The notes beneath the pieces were generated by a model, which worked only from the letters and a program-made list of their open reading frames with translations, did not search any database and was not told where the DNA came from. A DNA stretch of 64,000 nt from Ralstonia sp. RRA (lineage in GTDB: Bacteria > Pseudomonadota > Gammaproteobacteria > Burkholderiales > Burkholderiaceae). Location of the stretch: the NCBI RefSeq assembly GCF_037023145.1, contig NZ_CP146092.1, positions 124,001 through 188,000 of the forward strand, read 5' to 3'. Made by a program: the position numbers and the translations under genes. Positions 15,968-24,457 of the stretch are shown here, piece by piece. Every line of letters begins with the position of its first letter. The first letter of the stretch is position 1.

Positions 15968-17053
15968 GTGCAATCCACTCCCACCAACCTCGCGCTGGTT
16001 GTCATCGCGCGCAATGAAGCCACCTGCATCGAACGCTGCCTGCTCAGCGCCAAACCGTTTGTCGACCGCATGGTGGTGTTGGATACCGGCTCCACTGACG
16101 ACACCATCGCCATTGCCCAGGCATGCGGCGCGCATGTCAGCCAGATGACTTGGCAGAATGATTTTTCAGCAGCCCGCAACGCTGCGCTGGAGGCCGCCAA
16201 TGCGGATTGGAACCTCGTCCTGGATGCGGATGAATGGCTGGAAAGCGGTGGTGAACATCTGCGCGCCCTCAGCAACGCCAACCCGATGCTGGGCATCCTC
16301 TGCATCAAGAACGATACCGATGCGGCCAACTCCGCCAGCCAGTTGATTGCATGGCTCCCCCGCCTGCTGCCACGTGGCGTGCGCTATGTGGGCCGCATCC
16401 ATGAACAGCCGGTGTCTTCACTGCCGGCGCAGCGCCTGTCCATCGTGCTGCGGCACGATGGCTATACCGCCGCCAAGATGCAGAAGAAAGGCGAGCGCAA
16501 TACGCAGCTCCTGCTCGACGAACTCAAGCATCGACCTGATGATCCTTACGTGCTATTCCAGCTCGGCAAGGAAATCGAGTTGCATCAGGAAGACTACGCT
16601 CGAGCCACGGACTATTACGCCCGCGCTTTCGCCCTCGCGCCGCAAGACGCACCGTACCGCCGCAGCCTCGCACTGCGCTATCTGTATAGCCTGGGCAAAT
16701 CGGATCGACTGGACGAGGCGATGGCCCATGCGGATACCAGCATCCATGCATGGCCGGATTTTCCGGATCTGTGTTTCGCGCTGGGCCTGGTGTTGGTGGA
16801 TGCGGCGGTCAAACATCCTGAGCACGCCAGCACGCAATGGCTGCCGTTGGCGGAGCAGGCATTCTGCCGTTGCCTGGAGATTGGCGATCAGGCGGGGATG
16901 GACGGCAGCGTTGTTGGGCGAGGCAGCTTCCTGGCTGCCCAGCAACTCGCTACCGTGTATCAGATGCAGGCCAACGTGCTTGCCCGCAAATCCGAGCAAT
17001 ACCTGGCGCTGTCGAGGCAGATGCAAGGCGCGCCTGCGCCTCGCGAGGTTTGA
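15968..17053 (+). CDS. GT2-family glycosyltransferase with C-terminal TPR-like region (copy 2)
   Basis: Paralogue of the protein at 4933. Shared motifs include LVVIARNEATCIERCLLSAK, VLDTGSTDDT, NDFSAARNAALEAANADWN and LDADEW. The C-terminal helical half has LGKEIELHQEDYARATDYY and LAEQAFCRCLEIGDQAG. The start is a GTG at 15968 (361 residues) without a strong ribosome site. Like copy 1 it follows a fliE, here with ohrR in between, and ends 13 bp before convergent fliT. The upstream DNA (GAATCTTCATTTTT) resembles that before copy 1 (GGATCTTTATTTTT), supporting block duplication. Probable flagellin glycosyltransferase by context. Confidence 0.82.
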   Translation: MQSTPTNLALVVIARNEATCIERCLLSAKPFVDRMVVLDTGSTDDTIAIAQACGAHVSQMTWQNDFSAARNAALEAANADWNLVLDADEWLESGGEHLRALSNANPMLGILCIKNDTDAANSASQLIAWLPRLLPRGVRYVGRIHEQPVSSLPAQRLSIVLRHDGYTAAKMQKKGERNTQLLLDELKHRPDDPYVLFQLGKEIELHQEDYARATDYYARAFALAPQDAPYRRSLALRYLYSLGKSDRLDEAMAHADTSIHAWPDFPDLCFALGLVLVDAAVKHPEHASTQWLPLAEQAFCRCLEIGDQAGMDGSVVGRGSFLAAQQLATVYQMQANVLARKSEQYLALSRQMQGAPAPREV

Positions 17054-17066
17054 GTGATCCTGTAGA

Positions 17067-17423
17067 TCAGTAGCGTGCCATGCTGCCGTAGGCGTTGCTG
17101 GCAGTGTTGGCACGGCGTGCCGTGTCGATGCGCTTCTGCAGGCGATCCAGACGCGGATACACCATCGCGCGTACGCGGGCGTCGTCTTCAAGAATGCGCA
17201 CGAGCAACGTACGTTTGCGCTCGATGTCGTCGCGTGACAGCGTAGGGTGCGGCTCAGAACGGCGCAGCGCATCCACATAGGCGGCGCTTTCGCTCTCCAG
17301 CGTACTGACGATCTCCCAGTTGCCCACTTCAGCAGCATTGACCATCTCGGCAGTCAGGCGCGCGATGGCTTCGTAGCAGACGAACAGACTTTCGCTGTCC
17401 TTGATCGGGATGTGGCGGTGCAT
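17067..17423 (-). CDS. fliT: Flagellar export chaperone FliT
   Basis: Small helical protein of 118 residues at the end of the fliD-fliS-fliT operon. FliT is the chaperone for the filament cap FliD and in enterics an anti-FlhDC factor. The sequence is predicted helical with few recognisable motifs (LFVCYEAIARLTAEMVNAAE, RKRTLLVRILEDDARVR), as is usual for this divergent family; identification rests on size, helical character and position. The ATG at 17423 follows TGGAG; the longer frame to 17453 lacks a better site. Confidence 0.8.
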   Translation of the reverse strand: MHRHIPIKDSESLFVCYEAIARLTAEMVNAAEVGNWEIVSTLESESAAYVDALRRSEPHPTLSRDDIERKRTLLVRILEDDARVRAMVYPRLDRLQKRIDTARRANTASNAYGSMARY

Positions 17424-17482
17424 GTTGGCTCCAGTTGGGCCGAATTCAATCAAAAAATCGCTTTACTGCGCGGCCAGCCGCG

Positions 17483-17911
17483 TCAGCTCACAACACTCAG
17501 ACGGTTGCTGGGCGCCGCAGCACCCGGCTGACCGATGGCAAGCCAGGCTTCCTGCAACGACGCCAGCAGACCGTCAACTTCGGCAAGCATCGTCAGGTCG
17601 TTGGTGCCGTTGGCCACCACCAAACGGCGCATCATGTAATCGTACAGACCATTGAGCTGCGCGGCGATCTCGCCCCCACGCTTGTGGTCGAGACTGGCCT
17701 GCAGGCCCTGGCCAATGATCGAGATAGCCTTGTCAAAGGCACGCAGCTTGGTGGGCAGGTCGCCGCGCTCGATGGAGGCGGCGGCCAGCTTGACAGCGGC
17801 GCGTGCACCATCGAACAGCATGGCGATCAGCCGGTGCGGGTTAGCGTCAACCACAGACGTCTCGATACCGACTTGCGCATAGGCACCGATGGCGCGGCGT
17901 GCTGCGTACAT
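17483..17911 (-). CDS. fliS: Flagellin-specific chaperone FliS
   Basis: FliS binds the flagellin C-terminus in the cytoplasm and prevents premature polymerisation. The 142-residue protein has the family opening with RAIGAYAQVGIETSVVDANPHRLIAMLFDGA, the GGEIAAQLNGLYDYMMRRL helix and the terminal EVDGLLASLQEAW. AGGA lies 8 nt before the ATG. It is 62 bp downstream of fliD and 59 bp upstream of fliT. Confidence 0.95.
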   Translation of the reverse strand: MYAARRAIGAYAQVGIETSVVDANPHRLIAMLFDGARAAVKLAAASIERGDLPTKLRAFDKAISIIGQGLQASLDHKRGGEIAAQLNGLYDYMMRRLVVANGTNDLTMLAEVDGLLASLQEAWLAIGQPGAAAPSNRLSVVS

Positions 17912-17973
17912 GAAAAAGGTCCTCGCTGTGATCTTGTTATGGGTGGTGCTCAGGGTCGTGTTTCAACCCTGAC

Positions 17974-20016
17974 TTAGTTGCTCTTGGTCTGGTTGGCGAT
18001 GGCCGCGAGCTGCGTGGTCAGGTAGGTACTGGTATTCGTCATGCTGGCCACCGCTGCAGACAACGCATTGAACTGCGTGTAGTACAGGGCCTGCTTGTTG
18101 CTCAACTGCAGTTGCATGTTGGTGATCTGGCTGGCGATCGAGGTGAGCGAACTGTTGATCGCGTCCGTCTCGTTCTGCACCATGCCGTTGCTCGACAGCA
18201 GGTTGGTCATGACTGTGTTGAGCTGTGCGGCGTAGCCACGCTGCACTGTCACCGTGCCGCGGTTGCCCAGCGCACCGCCGGTCACCTGCACGGTCAGGCC
18301 ATCGACGGCCGTGCCGGTGGCGCCATACAGGTTCTGACCCGAACTTGTAGCCGCCACGCCGTTGATGGTGCCCTGCACATCTTGGCCGTTCGTTGCAGTG
18401 GGGCTACCGAACAGAGACGAAGCGCCATTGCCCGACACCGACACCGCCGAGATCGAACCAAACTGGTTGTCGGTAACCGACAGCACGCCGCTGGCGTTGG
18501 CCGAAACCGACGCGGTGACCTTGGCGGACTGCAGGCTCGACGACGCGTTGATCTGGCTCTGGATCTGCGCAGCCAGGCCAGCAGCGCTGTAGCTGCCAGC
18601 CGGCACCGTCACGTTGACGGCGATGCCGCTGATATTGAAGGCCAGCGTGTCGTTCGTGCCGGCCGTGATGGTCGTGTTGGCTGCCGCCGAGCCCGTGAGC
18701 GAGCCCTGCGTGGCCAGTTGCGTCACGTTGACGGCGTAGCTGCCTGACTGCGTGGTATCCGAGAAGGTCGGCACGTTGACCAGCGCATCCGTAGCCGTAC
18801 CAGTGCCGGCAAACAAGCCAGCCACCTGGCTGGGCGATGCGGCAATAGCCGCCGACAGCGTGGTGTTGTTGATCGACAGCGTGCCGTCGGAATTCATCGT
18901 CACGCCCACGCTGCCCAACGACTGGTAATTGCCACTACCGACCGCCTGGCCCAGCACGTCCGTAATCTGGTTGATGAGCGTTTTGGTGCTCACATCGCCA
19001 GCCAGCGGGCCATTGTTGGCCGCGTTGCTGGTGTCGATGTTGGTGAGCGAATTCAGTTGCGTGCGCAGCGCGTTGTAGCCGTTCACGAAGTTCGTGACGG
19101 CTGTGGTCGTGGCGGTCGGGTCATTCGCCACCGTCACGGTGGTGCTGCCGGTCTTGGCCAGCGTGAACGACGTGCCAGTCACCACGTTGGACAACGTGTT
19201 GGTCGGGCTCTGCACAGCAATGCCATTGATCGTGGCCTGGGCGTTCTGGCCCGTGGTCACCTCGGTCATGTTCTGCGTGCCGGCCGGATCTTGCGAGAGC
19301 AGCGAAGACAGCGTCGAATCGCCCGACACGGAGATCTTCATCTCCGAGTTGGAGCCGCCCGCCGTGGAGGTCAGCACCAGGCGGTACGGGTTGCCGCTGC
19401 CATCATTGACGATGCTGGCCGACACACCCAGGTTGGCCGAGTTGATCGCATCACGAATGCCGGCCAACGTATTGTTGGACGAATTGATCGTGATCGAACC
19501 GCCCGGCAGGCTGCCGTTCTGTGTGAACGTGGAGCCCGTGTACTTGCCGCTGGAGAAGCTGCCGCCCGACACCGTGCCGAACGAGAAGGAGATCGTGGTG
19601 GACGTGCCGCTACCGATGGACGTCGTGGTGGACGTCTGCCCTTGCGCTGCCAGCACCTGCGATTGCGCAAGCTGCGTCACATTGACGGCGTAGGAGCTGG
19701 CCGCGGCCGAGCCGGTGACCGACGCGCTCAACACCGATGTGTCGTAGCCGCTCGCCTTCATGGAGCTGTAGTTCGACAGGCTGCTCAGGTTCGACAGCGC
19801 AGTCTGGAAGGTCGACAGCGAACTCTTGAGCGTACCCACGGCCGAGAGCTGCGTCTGGTACGAGCTCTGCTGGGTCTGCAACTGTGTCAGTGGCCGGCTT
19901 TCCACGCTCATCAGGCTGGAGACCAGCGTGTTGACGTCGATGCTCGTCCCAATACCGGGGATCGAGATCGGCGGTACGTAGTTGCTGGTGGTGGAAGAGG
20001 TCGTTGTGGTCGCCAT
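17974..20016 (-). CDS. fliD: Flagellar filament-capping protein FliD (HAP2)
   Basis: FliD caps the growing filament and guides flagellin insertion. The start ATG at 20016 gives 680 residues, long but within the range for this genus. N-terminal FliD_N: ISIPGIGTSIDVNTLVSSLM and ESRPLTQLQTQQSSYQTQLS. The middle is Ser/Thr/Gly-rich with flagellin-hook-like segments (TFTQNGSLPGGSITIN, SYAVNVTQLA twice, near residues 125 and 435), an internal repeat. The C-terminus is coiled (IASQITNMQLQLSNKQALYY). A sigma-28-like promoter lies 44-70 bp upstream. Confidence 0.95.
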   Translation of the reverse strand: MATTTTSSTTSNYVPPISIPGIGTSIDVNTLVSSLMSVESRPLTQLQTQQSSYQTQLSAVGTLKSSLSTFQTALSNLSSLSNYSSMKASGYDTSVLSASVTGSAAASSYAVNVTQLAQSQVLAAQGQTSTTTSIGSGTSTTISFSFGTVSGGSFSSGKYTGSTFTQNGSLPGGSITINSSNNTLAGIRDAINSANLGVSASIVNDGSGNPYRLVLTSTAGGSNSEMKISVSGDSTLSSLLSQDPAGTQNMTEVTTGQNAQATINGIAVQSPTNTLSNVVTGTSFTLAKTGSTTVTVANDPTATTTAVTNFVNGYNALRTQLNSLTNIDTSNAANNGPLAGDVSTKTLINQITDVLGQAVGSGNYQSLGSVGVTMNSDGTLSINNTTLSAAIAASPSQVAGLFAGTGTATDALVNVPTFSDTTQSGSYAVNVTQLATQGSLTGSAAANTTITAGTNDTLAFNISGIAVNVTVPAGSYSAAGLAAQIQSQINASSSLQSAKVTASVSANASGVLSVTDNQFGSISAVSVSGNGASSLFGSPTATNGQDVQGTINGVAATSSGQNLYGATGTAVDGLTVQVTGGALGNRGTVTVQRGYAAQLNTVMTNLLSSNGMVQNETDAINSSLTSIASQITNMQLQLSNKQALYYTQFNALSAAVASMTNTSTYLTTQLAAIANQTKSN

Positions 20017-20059
20017 GATCGAATCTGGTGAGCGGCTGCTTGGCGGGAAGTCTTTCTTC

Positions 20060-20086
20060 TCAACGGCAGTGCCTGCCACTTCTTTA
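20060..20086 (-). promoter_or_regulatory. Probable sigma-28 promoter of the fliDST operon
   Basis: On the minus strand the element reads TAAAGAAG, an 11-nt spacer, then GCCGTTGA, compared with the enteric consensus TAAAGTTT-N11-GCCGATAA. The -35 half is strong and the -10 half has two mismatches. Position, 44 bp before the fliD start, and gene class (late) support the call. Confidence 0.55.
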
Positions 20087-20139
20087 GGGCATGGCGCCCA
20101 TACGCCACCCCTGATGAAGGGGGGTATCCGACCAAAGAA

Positions 20140-20171
20140 AAAGGCCGGCGCCCCGAAGAGCGCCGGCCTTT
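20140..20171 (-). terminator. Rho-independent terminator of fliC
   Basis: A perfect 12-bp stem (AAAGGCCGGCGC pairing with GCGCCGGCCTTT) with an 8-nt loop. On the minus strand it is followed by a T-rich stretch (CCTTTTTCTTTGG). It lies 49 bp beyond the fliC stop and separates the highly expressed fliC from fliD. Confidence 0.9.
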
Positions 20172-20219
20172 GTCCCAGCCGTCTGTCGCCAGACAGGCCG
20201 GGCCAGTATCAGCCTGCTA

Positions 20220-21041
20220 TTAGCCCTTCAGCAGGTTCAGGATGCTGTTCGGTGCCGAGTTGGCTTGCGCCAGCATGGCCGTACCCGCTTGCTGCAGGAT
20301 GTTCTGACGCGTCATGTTCGACGTTTCCGACGCATAGTCCGTATCGATCAAGGACGACTTGGCAGCCGACAGCGCAGTGTTGTTCGACGTCAGCGTGTTG
20401 ATGGTCGAGGTCAGACCACTTTGCTGAGCACCCAGGCTGGCGCGAGCTGCCTTCAGGTTGGTCAGGTCGGTGGCGATGGCGGCTTGGGCTGCCGTGGCGT
20501 TGGCGGCGCTGGTCACGCTCGTACCAGCCAGCGTGCCGAAGGTCGACAGGTTGGCGTTGGAGACCGTGGTCACATCGGTCGCCGCATTCTGGCCGTACTG
20601 GAACGCCGTGGACGTGACCGAACCGTCGAACAGCTTGTTGCCGTTGTAGTTCGCGTTGGTCTCGATGTTCTTGTTGGCGGTGGCCAGCTTCTGGTATTCC
20701 TTGTCCAGGTTGGCCTGGTCGGTGGTCGACAGACCGCCGTTGTTGGCTTCCACAGCCAGCTGGTTCATACGCTGCAGGTTGCTTTCAACTTGGCTCAGGT
20801 ACGAGTCGGCCGTTTGCAGATACGACATCGCCTGGTTGGAGTTCTGGATACCTTGCGTTTGCGAGTTCAGCGTGGTGGTCAGGCTGGAGGCCACAGCGTA
20901 AGCGGCGGCATCGTCCTGGGCGCTGTTCACGCGCAGGCCGGTCGACAGACGTTGCAGCGACGTGTGCAGAGCGTTCTGCGATTCCGACAGAGCTTGCTGC
21001 GTTTGCAGGGACGAGATGTTGGTATTAAGGCTGAGGGACAT
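20220..21041 (-). CDS. fliC: Flagellin FliC
   Basis: The filament subunit, 273 residues. The conserved D0/D1 ends are intact: N-terminal LNTNISSLQTQQALSESQ and LSTGLRVNSAQDDAAAYAV, and C-terminal DYASETSNMTRQNILQQAG with AMLAQANSAPNSILNLLKG. Only a short Ala/Thr/Ser-rich central section (about residues 140-190) is present, so the outer D2/D3 domains are essentially missing. Its Ser/Thr residues are plausible targets of the glycosyltransferases nearby. An AGGAG site precedes the ATG and a sigma-28 promoter lies 113 bp upstream. Confidence 0.97.
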   Translation of the reverse strand: MSLSLNTNISSLQTQQALSESQNALHTSLQRLSTGLRVNSAQDDAAAYAVASSLTTTLNSQTQGIQNSNQAMSYLQTADSYLSQVESNLQRMNQLAVEANNGGLSTTDQANLDKEYQKLATANKNIETNANYNGNKLFDGSVTSTAFQYGQNAATDVTTVSNANLSTFGTLAGTSVTSAANATAAQAAIATDLTNLKAARASLGAQQSGLTSTINTLTSNNTALSAAKSSLIDTDYASETSNMTRQNILQQAGTAMLAQANSAPNSILNLLKG

Positions 21042-21153
21042 GACGGCTCCTAAGTTTCCCGATGGCGTTGTTGCCCGTTTGGTTGCTCGTTCCGGCTAGG
21101 CCGGGCAACGTGACCTGCAACTTGAAGGGGATCAGGTCTGCGTTGTACTCAGG

Positions 21154-21180
21154 TTATCGGTGGCCGCGGCAGAAAGTTTA
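21154..21180 (-). promoter_or_regulatory. Sigma-28 promoter of fliC
   Basis: On the minus strand the element reads TAAACTTT, then an 11-nt spacer, then ACCGATAA. Against TAAAGTTT-N11-GCCGATAA this has one mismatch in each half and exact spacing. The implied 5' untranslated region is about 105 nt. Confidence 0.88.
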
Positions 21181-21445
21181 GGGGCAACTTGACAAATTTG
21201 TGCGCGAGCGGCGGTTTGGCTCCGGCGGCACCTCCTACTTCCGCCCCCCACCAAAAGAGGCGCCGGGCCGCCTTCTTGGCAGATACGCGCTCGGCTATAC
21301 TCGATCGACCAGTTCAGAGGCGCCCGCATCCCTGTATAGAGAGCGCCATCGCACAGATGGGGAGTTGCAAGCCCGCCGGACCAGCCCAAAACCTGCCGGC
21401 GGTTAGAAGAGCTCAAGTCGAGCCCGTTTGACCGCAACGCCCACC
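21181..21445. promoter_or_regulatory. Upstream region of the LuxR-type regulator, with sigma-70-like promoter at 21273-21301
   Basis: Between the fliC promoter and the regulator gene lies a stretch without a credible gene. It holds TTCTTG (21273-21278), a 17-bp spacer and TATACT (21296-21301), a plausible plus-strand sigma-70 promoter about 140 bp before the regulator ATG. TTGACA also occurs near 21189 but I see no matching -10. Confidence 0.45.
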
Positions 21446-22081
21446 ATGCTTAACGTTCTGATTGTCGAACCGCACGATATTGCCCGTGCCGGCTTGCGCC
21501 AAATCCTCAAGGATTCACGCCTGGCCCGGCAGATCGAGGCTGTACCCGACCTGCACAACACCAACCAAGACCTGCTTGCCGAACGCGAGTGGGACGTCAT
21601 GCTGTTCTCGGTGGAATCTGCCACCGGTGACGAATTCCTGACCATCAAGGCCGTCCGCCAGCAGCATGCGCGCCTGGCCGTGCTGGCACTGGGTCGCCAC
21701 CCCGAGGCGCTGCTGGCCGTGCGCGCACTCAAGGCCGGCGCATCCGGTTATCTGCCGATGGACGCCAGCCAGCCGCAGTTGCTCGCGGCCGTCAACGCCA
21801 TCTCCAAGGGCAAGAAGTACCTGCCCTCCGACCTGGTGGAAGTGCTGGCCGACAACCTGAACGTCGACTGGGACAAGCCCCGCCACGACGTCCTGTCCGA
21901 CCGGGAATTCCAGACTCTGCGCATGCTCGGCTCCGGCCGCACGCTAAGCGAGATTGCCGAGGCACTGCAGATCAGCGCCAAGACGGTCAGCGTGTATCGG
22001 GGGCGGGTACTCTCGAAGATGAAGCTGCGCAACAACGCCGAGGTGACCATGTACGTGGTCAGCAACGGCTTGCAGCTATAG
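21446..22081 (+). CDS. LuxR/NarL-type regulator with an atypical receiver domain
   Basis: A 211-residue protein with a CheY-like N-terminal domain and a C-terminal LuxR helix-turn-helix (about residues 150-205: LSDREFQTLRMLGSGRTLSE, then IAEALQISAKTVSVYRGRVL). The receiver lacks the phosphorylation site: the Asp position is Ser55 in DVMLFSVES, the acidic pair is reduced to VEPHD, and the conserved Lys after the Gly-Tyr is absent (GYLPMDAS). It is therefore probably not controlled by phosphorylation. The ATG at 21446 is taken over a TTG at 21428. Located beside fliC; a flagellar or motility role is inferred. Confidence 0.85.
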   Translation: MLNVLIVEPHDIARAGLRQILKDSRLARQIEAVPDLHNTNQDLLAEREWDVMLFSVESATGDEFLTIKAVRQQHARLAVLALGRHPEALLAVRALKAGASGYLPMDASQPQLLAAVNAISKGKKYLPSDLVEVLADNLNVDWDKPRHDVLSDREFQTLRMLGSGRTLSEIAEALQISAKTVSVYRGRVLSKMKLRNNAEVTMYVVSNGLQL

Positions 22082-22130
22082 GTTGCCCTGCAAAGCTACT
22101 GCGCGATCCGATCTTGGCTCTGCGATGCTC

Positions 22131-22148
22131 GCCGTACGCGTGTACGGC
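22131..22148 (+). terminator. Hairpin after the LuxR-type regulator
   Basis: A perfect 7-bp stem GCCGTAC/GTACGGC with a 4-nt loop sits 50 bp past the regulator stop, between convergent genes. The following TGCGCTTCTCG is only weakly T-rich, so terminator function is tentative. Confidence 0.4.
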
Positions 22149-22215
22149 TGCGCTTCTCGAACCAACCGCGGACCGCTCGCTACGCTTTTCAGGGCATCCT
22201 AAAAAAGATCGAAAA

Positions 22216-24243
22216 TCACAGGAGACGTGGCTCGCGCAACCCACAGCGGCGCACGTTCTCGCGCACCAACTCCTGCACGGCGGAAGGCTCCAGCGGCCGC
22301 GTGAGCAGGTAGCCTTGATACTCGTCGCAGCCGACTTCGCGCAGGAAATCGAGTTGCCCGGCGGTCTCCACGCCCTCCGCCACGGTCTTCATGCCCATCG
22401 CCTGCGCCATCATGATGATGGCCCGCGTGATGGCGGCACGCTCGGCCACGTGCGGTAAATCCTGCACGAATGAGCGGTCGATCTTGAGCGTGTCGATCGG
22501 GAAACGGTGCAGATACGACAGCGATGAATATCCGGTGCCGAAATCGTCCAGCGCCAGCGACACCCCCATCGCGCGCAGCTCGGTCAGCAGCGCATGCAGC
22601 GACGGATCATCGCGGATCAGGATGCCCTCGGTCATCTCCAGCTCGACTGCGTCACCGGGCAAGCCGCTGGTGGACAACGCCCCGCGCACCATGGTACTGA
22701 GCTGCCCCGAGCTGAAAGCCTGCCCTGACAAGTTGATCGACATGCGCAGTTGCGGCAGCCCGATGCGGCGCCAGCGTGCAAGTTGATCGCAAGCGGCGCG
22801 CAGGATCCAGCGGTCGATCTCGACGATCAGGCCGGTTTCTTCCGCATCCTGGATGAACTGGCCGGGCATCATGCGGCCGAAGTCTGCCGAGTTCCAGCGG
22901 ATCAGCGCCTCGACGCTGACGATGCGGCCGCTCTTCACGTCCACGCGCGGCTGGTAGTCGGCGTAGAACTCGTTGCGGTCGCTGGCGCGGCGCAGGCCCG
23001 ATTCAATGCGGAACCGGCGCGAAACACGGTCGTCCAGATCGCTGGTAAACGTCTGAAAATTATTGCGGCCGCGCTCCTTGGCCAGATACATGGCCGCGTC
23101 GGCCTTGCGCAGCAAGGTGTTGGGGTCGTCGCCGTCGTGGGGTGCCACGGCAATGCCGATCGACACGCCCAGGAACAACTCCTGCCCTTCAATGTAGAAC
23201 GGCGCGCTGATGGCCGAGAGAATGCGCTCGGCCACGCGGCGCGTGCCCAGGCCGTCGAGCGATTCGAGCATGACGACGAATTCGTCGCCGCCCAGGCGCG
23301 CCACTGTGTCGGCCTCACGCGCACAGGCCTGCAGGCGGGCCGCCACTTCACGCAGCAGCATGTCGCCAAACTGGTGGCCCAGCGTGTCGTTGACGTTCTT
23401 GAAGCGATCCAGATCCAGGAACATGACCGAGACGCGCGTACGGTTGCGGCGCGCGATGGCCAGTGCGTGCTCCAGGCGGTCTTCCAGCGCGGAGCGGTTC
23501 AGCAAGCCGGTCAGCGTGTCGTGCGTGGCCAGATGCCGGATGCGCTGCTGCGCCTCGCGGATCTGCGTAATGTCGACCAGCGACACCAGCACGGAGTACG
23601 GCGGCATGCCCGCATTGGATCCAGCCGCCGGCACCGCAGTCATCGCGTGGCCGCCCTCGGTGTACAGCGGCGTCCAGTTGCTCGACACCCACACGGTGCG
23701 CCCGTCCTGGCAATGCAGCCCGAAAATCTGGTTCAACTGCGGCAGGCCTTCGGCCATCACGTCGATGTCGGGCCAGTCGGCGTCGTGGATCGGCGTCTCA
23801 AACTCGTCAACGGCCGACAACACCACCTGCGGCAGCGTGCGGCCAATCAGATCGGCCACCGGCACACCCAGCAAGCGCGCGGCGCTGGGGTTGGCGTAGG
23901 TCACGCGCCGCTGGCCGTCGCACACCAGAATGCCCTCTGTCAGCGCGTTGACCATCGACAGCAGATCGAGCTTCGGGCAGAAGCCTGGTGGCTCGCCGCG
24001 TGCCGGACAGTCAGCCGGCAGCCCGTCGGCATCGACGGCGCCAAGAGCAGCTCGGGTGGGAAAGGGCAAGGAATTCAAGACGGCTTCCGGCAGGACGTGT
24101 GTGCGGCGCCGAAACCTGCCCGGCGCCCTTTGCAGAACTACAACGGCACGCACGGGCAAATCTTTCGGGCCGACATCACTTTTACGCAGCGGTGTGCGCG
24201 CCGGGAGATGAGGAAGGCGCATGGGGACGAGATATGCCACCAT
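22216..24243 (-). CDS. PAS-GGDEF-EAL c-di-GMP signalling protein
   Basis: Predicted soluble bifunctional diguanylate cyclase and phosphodiesterase, up to 675 residues. A PAS domain (about 95-235: NALTEGILVCDGQRRVTYAN) precedes the GGDEF domain (FLDLDRFKNVNDTLGH; intact GGDEF at 318-322) and EAL domain (EAL at 445-447, INLSG, LDDFGTGYSSL, LKIDRSF, AEGVET). All key EAL residues seem present, so both activities are possible. No membrane span is seen. The first 90 residues are Arg/Pro-rich and may not be real; the start at 24243 lacks a good ribosome site. It neighbours fliL and could tune motility. Confidence 0.9.
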   Translation of the reverse strand: MVAYLVPMRLPHLPARTPLRKSDVGPKDLPVRAVVVLQRAPGRFRRRTHVLPEAVLNSLPFPTRAALGAVDADGLPADCPARGEPPGFCPKLDLLSMVNALTEGILVCDGQRRVTYANPSAARLLGVPVADLIGRTLPQVVLSAVDEFETPIHDADWPDIDVMAEGLPQLNQIFGLHCQDGRTVWVSSNWTPLYTEGGHAMTAVPAAGSNAGMPPYSVLVSLVDITQIREAQQRIRHLATHDTLTGLLNRSALEDRLEHALAIARRNRTRVSVMFLDLDRFKNVNDTLGHQFGDMLLREVAARLQACAREADTVARLGGDEFVVMLESLDGLGTRRVAERILSAISAPFYIEGQELFLGVSIGIAVAPHDGDDPNTLLRKADAAMYLAKERGRNNFQTFTSDLDDRVSRRFRIESGLRRASDRNEFYADYQPRVDVKSGRIVSVEALIRWNSADFGRMMPGQFIQDAEETGLIVEIDRWILRAACDQLARWRRIGLPQLRMSINLSGQAFSSGQLSTMVRGALSTSGLPGDAVELEMTEGILIRDDPSLHALLTELRAMGVSLALDDFGTGYSSLSYLHRFPIDTLKIDRSFVQDLPHVAERAAITRAIIMMAQAMGMKTVAEGVETAGQLDFLREVGCDEYQGYLLTRPLEPSAVQELVRENVRRCGLREPRLL

Positions 24244-24457
24244 AAAGTGACTTATGAATTACTTTTCGATAACCAGATTCCCCCATCTCTTTGCCGCAAA
24301 CCCCCGAGATAGACGGGATTGACCGCGTTTCTTGCCGGAATGAGCTGGACAGAGGTGAGGAAGAATGCCATCCGAGAACCCGACTCTGGAATTTCCGAAT
24401 TTCGAGCCGGGCAGGTCTTCCCCCCGATCGTTGTCCCATTAGCTCCGAGTGATCCCC

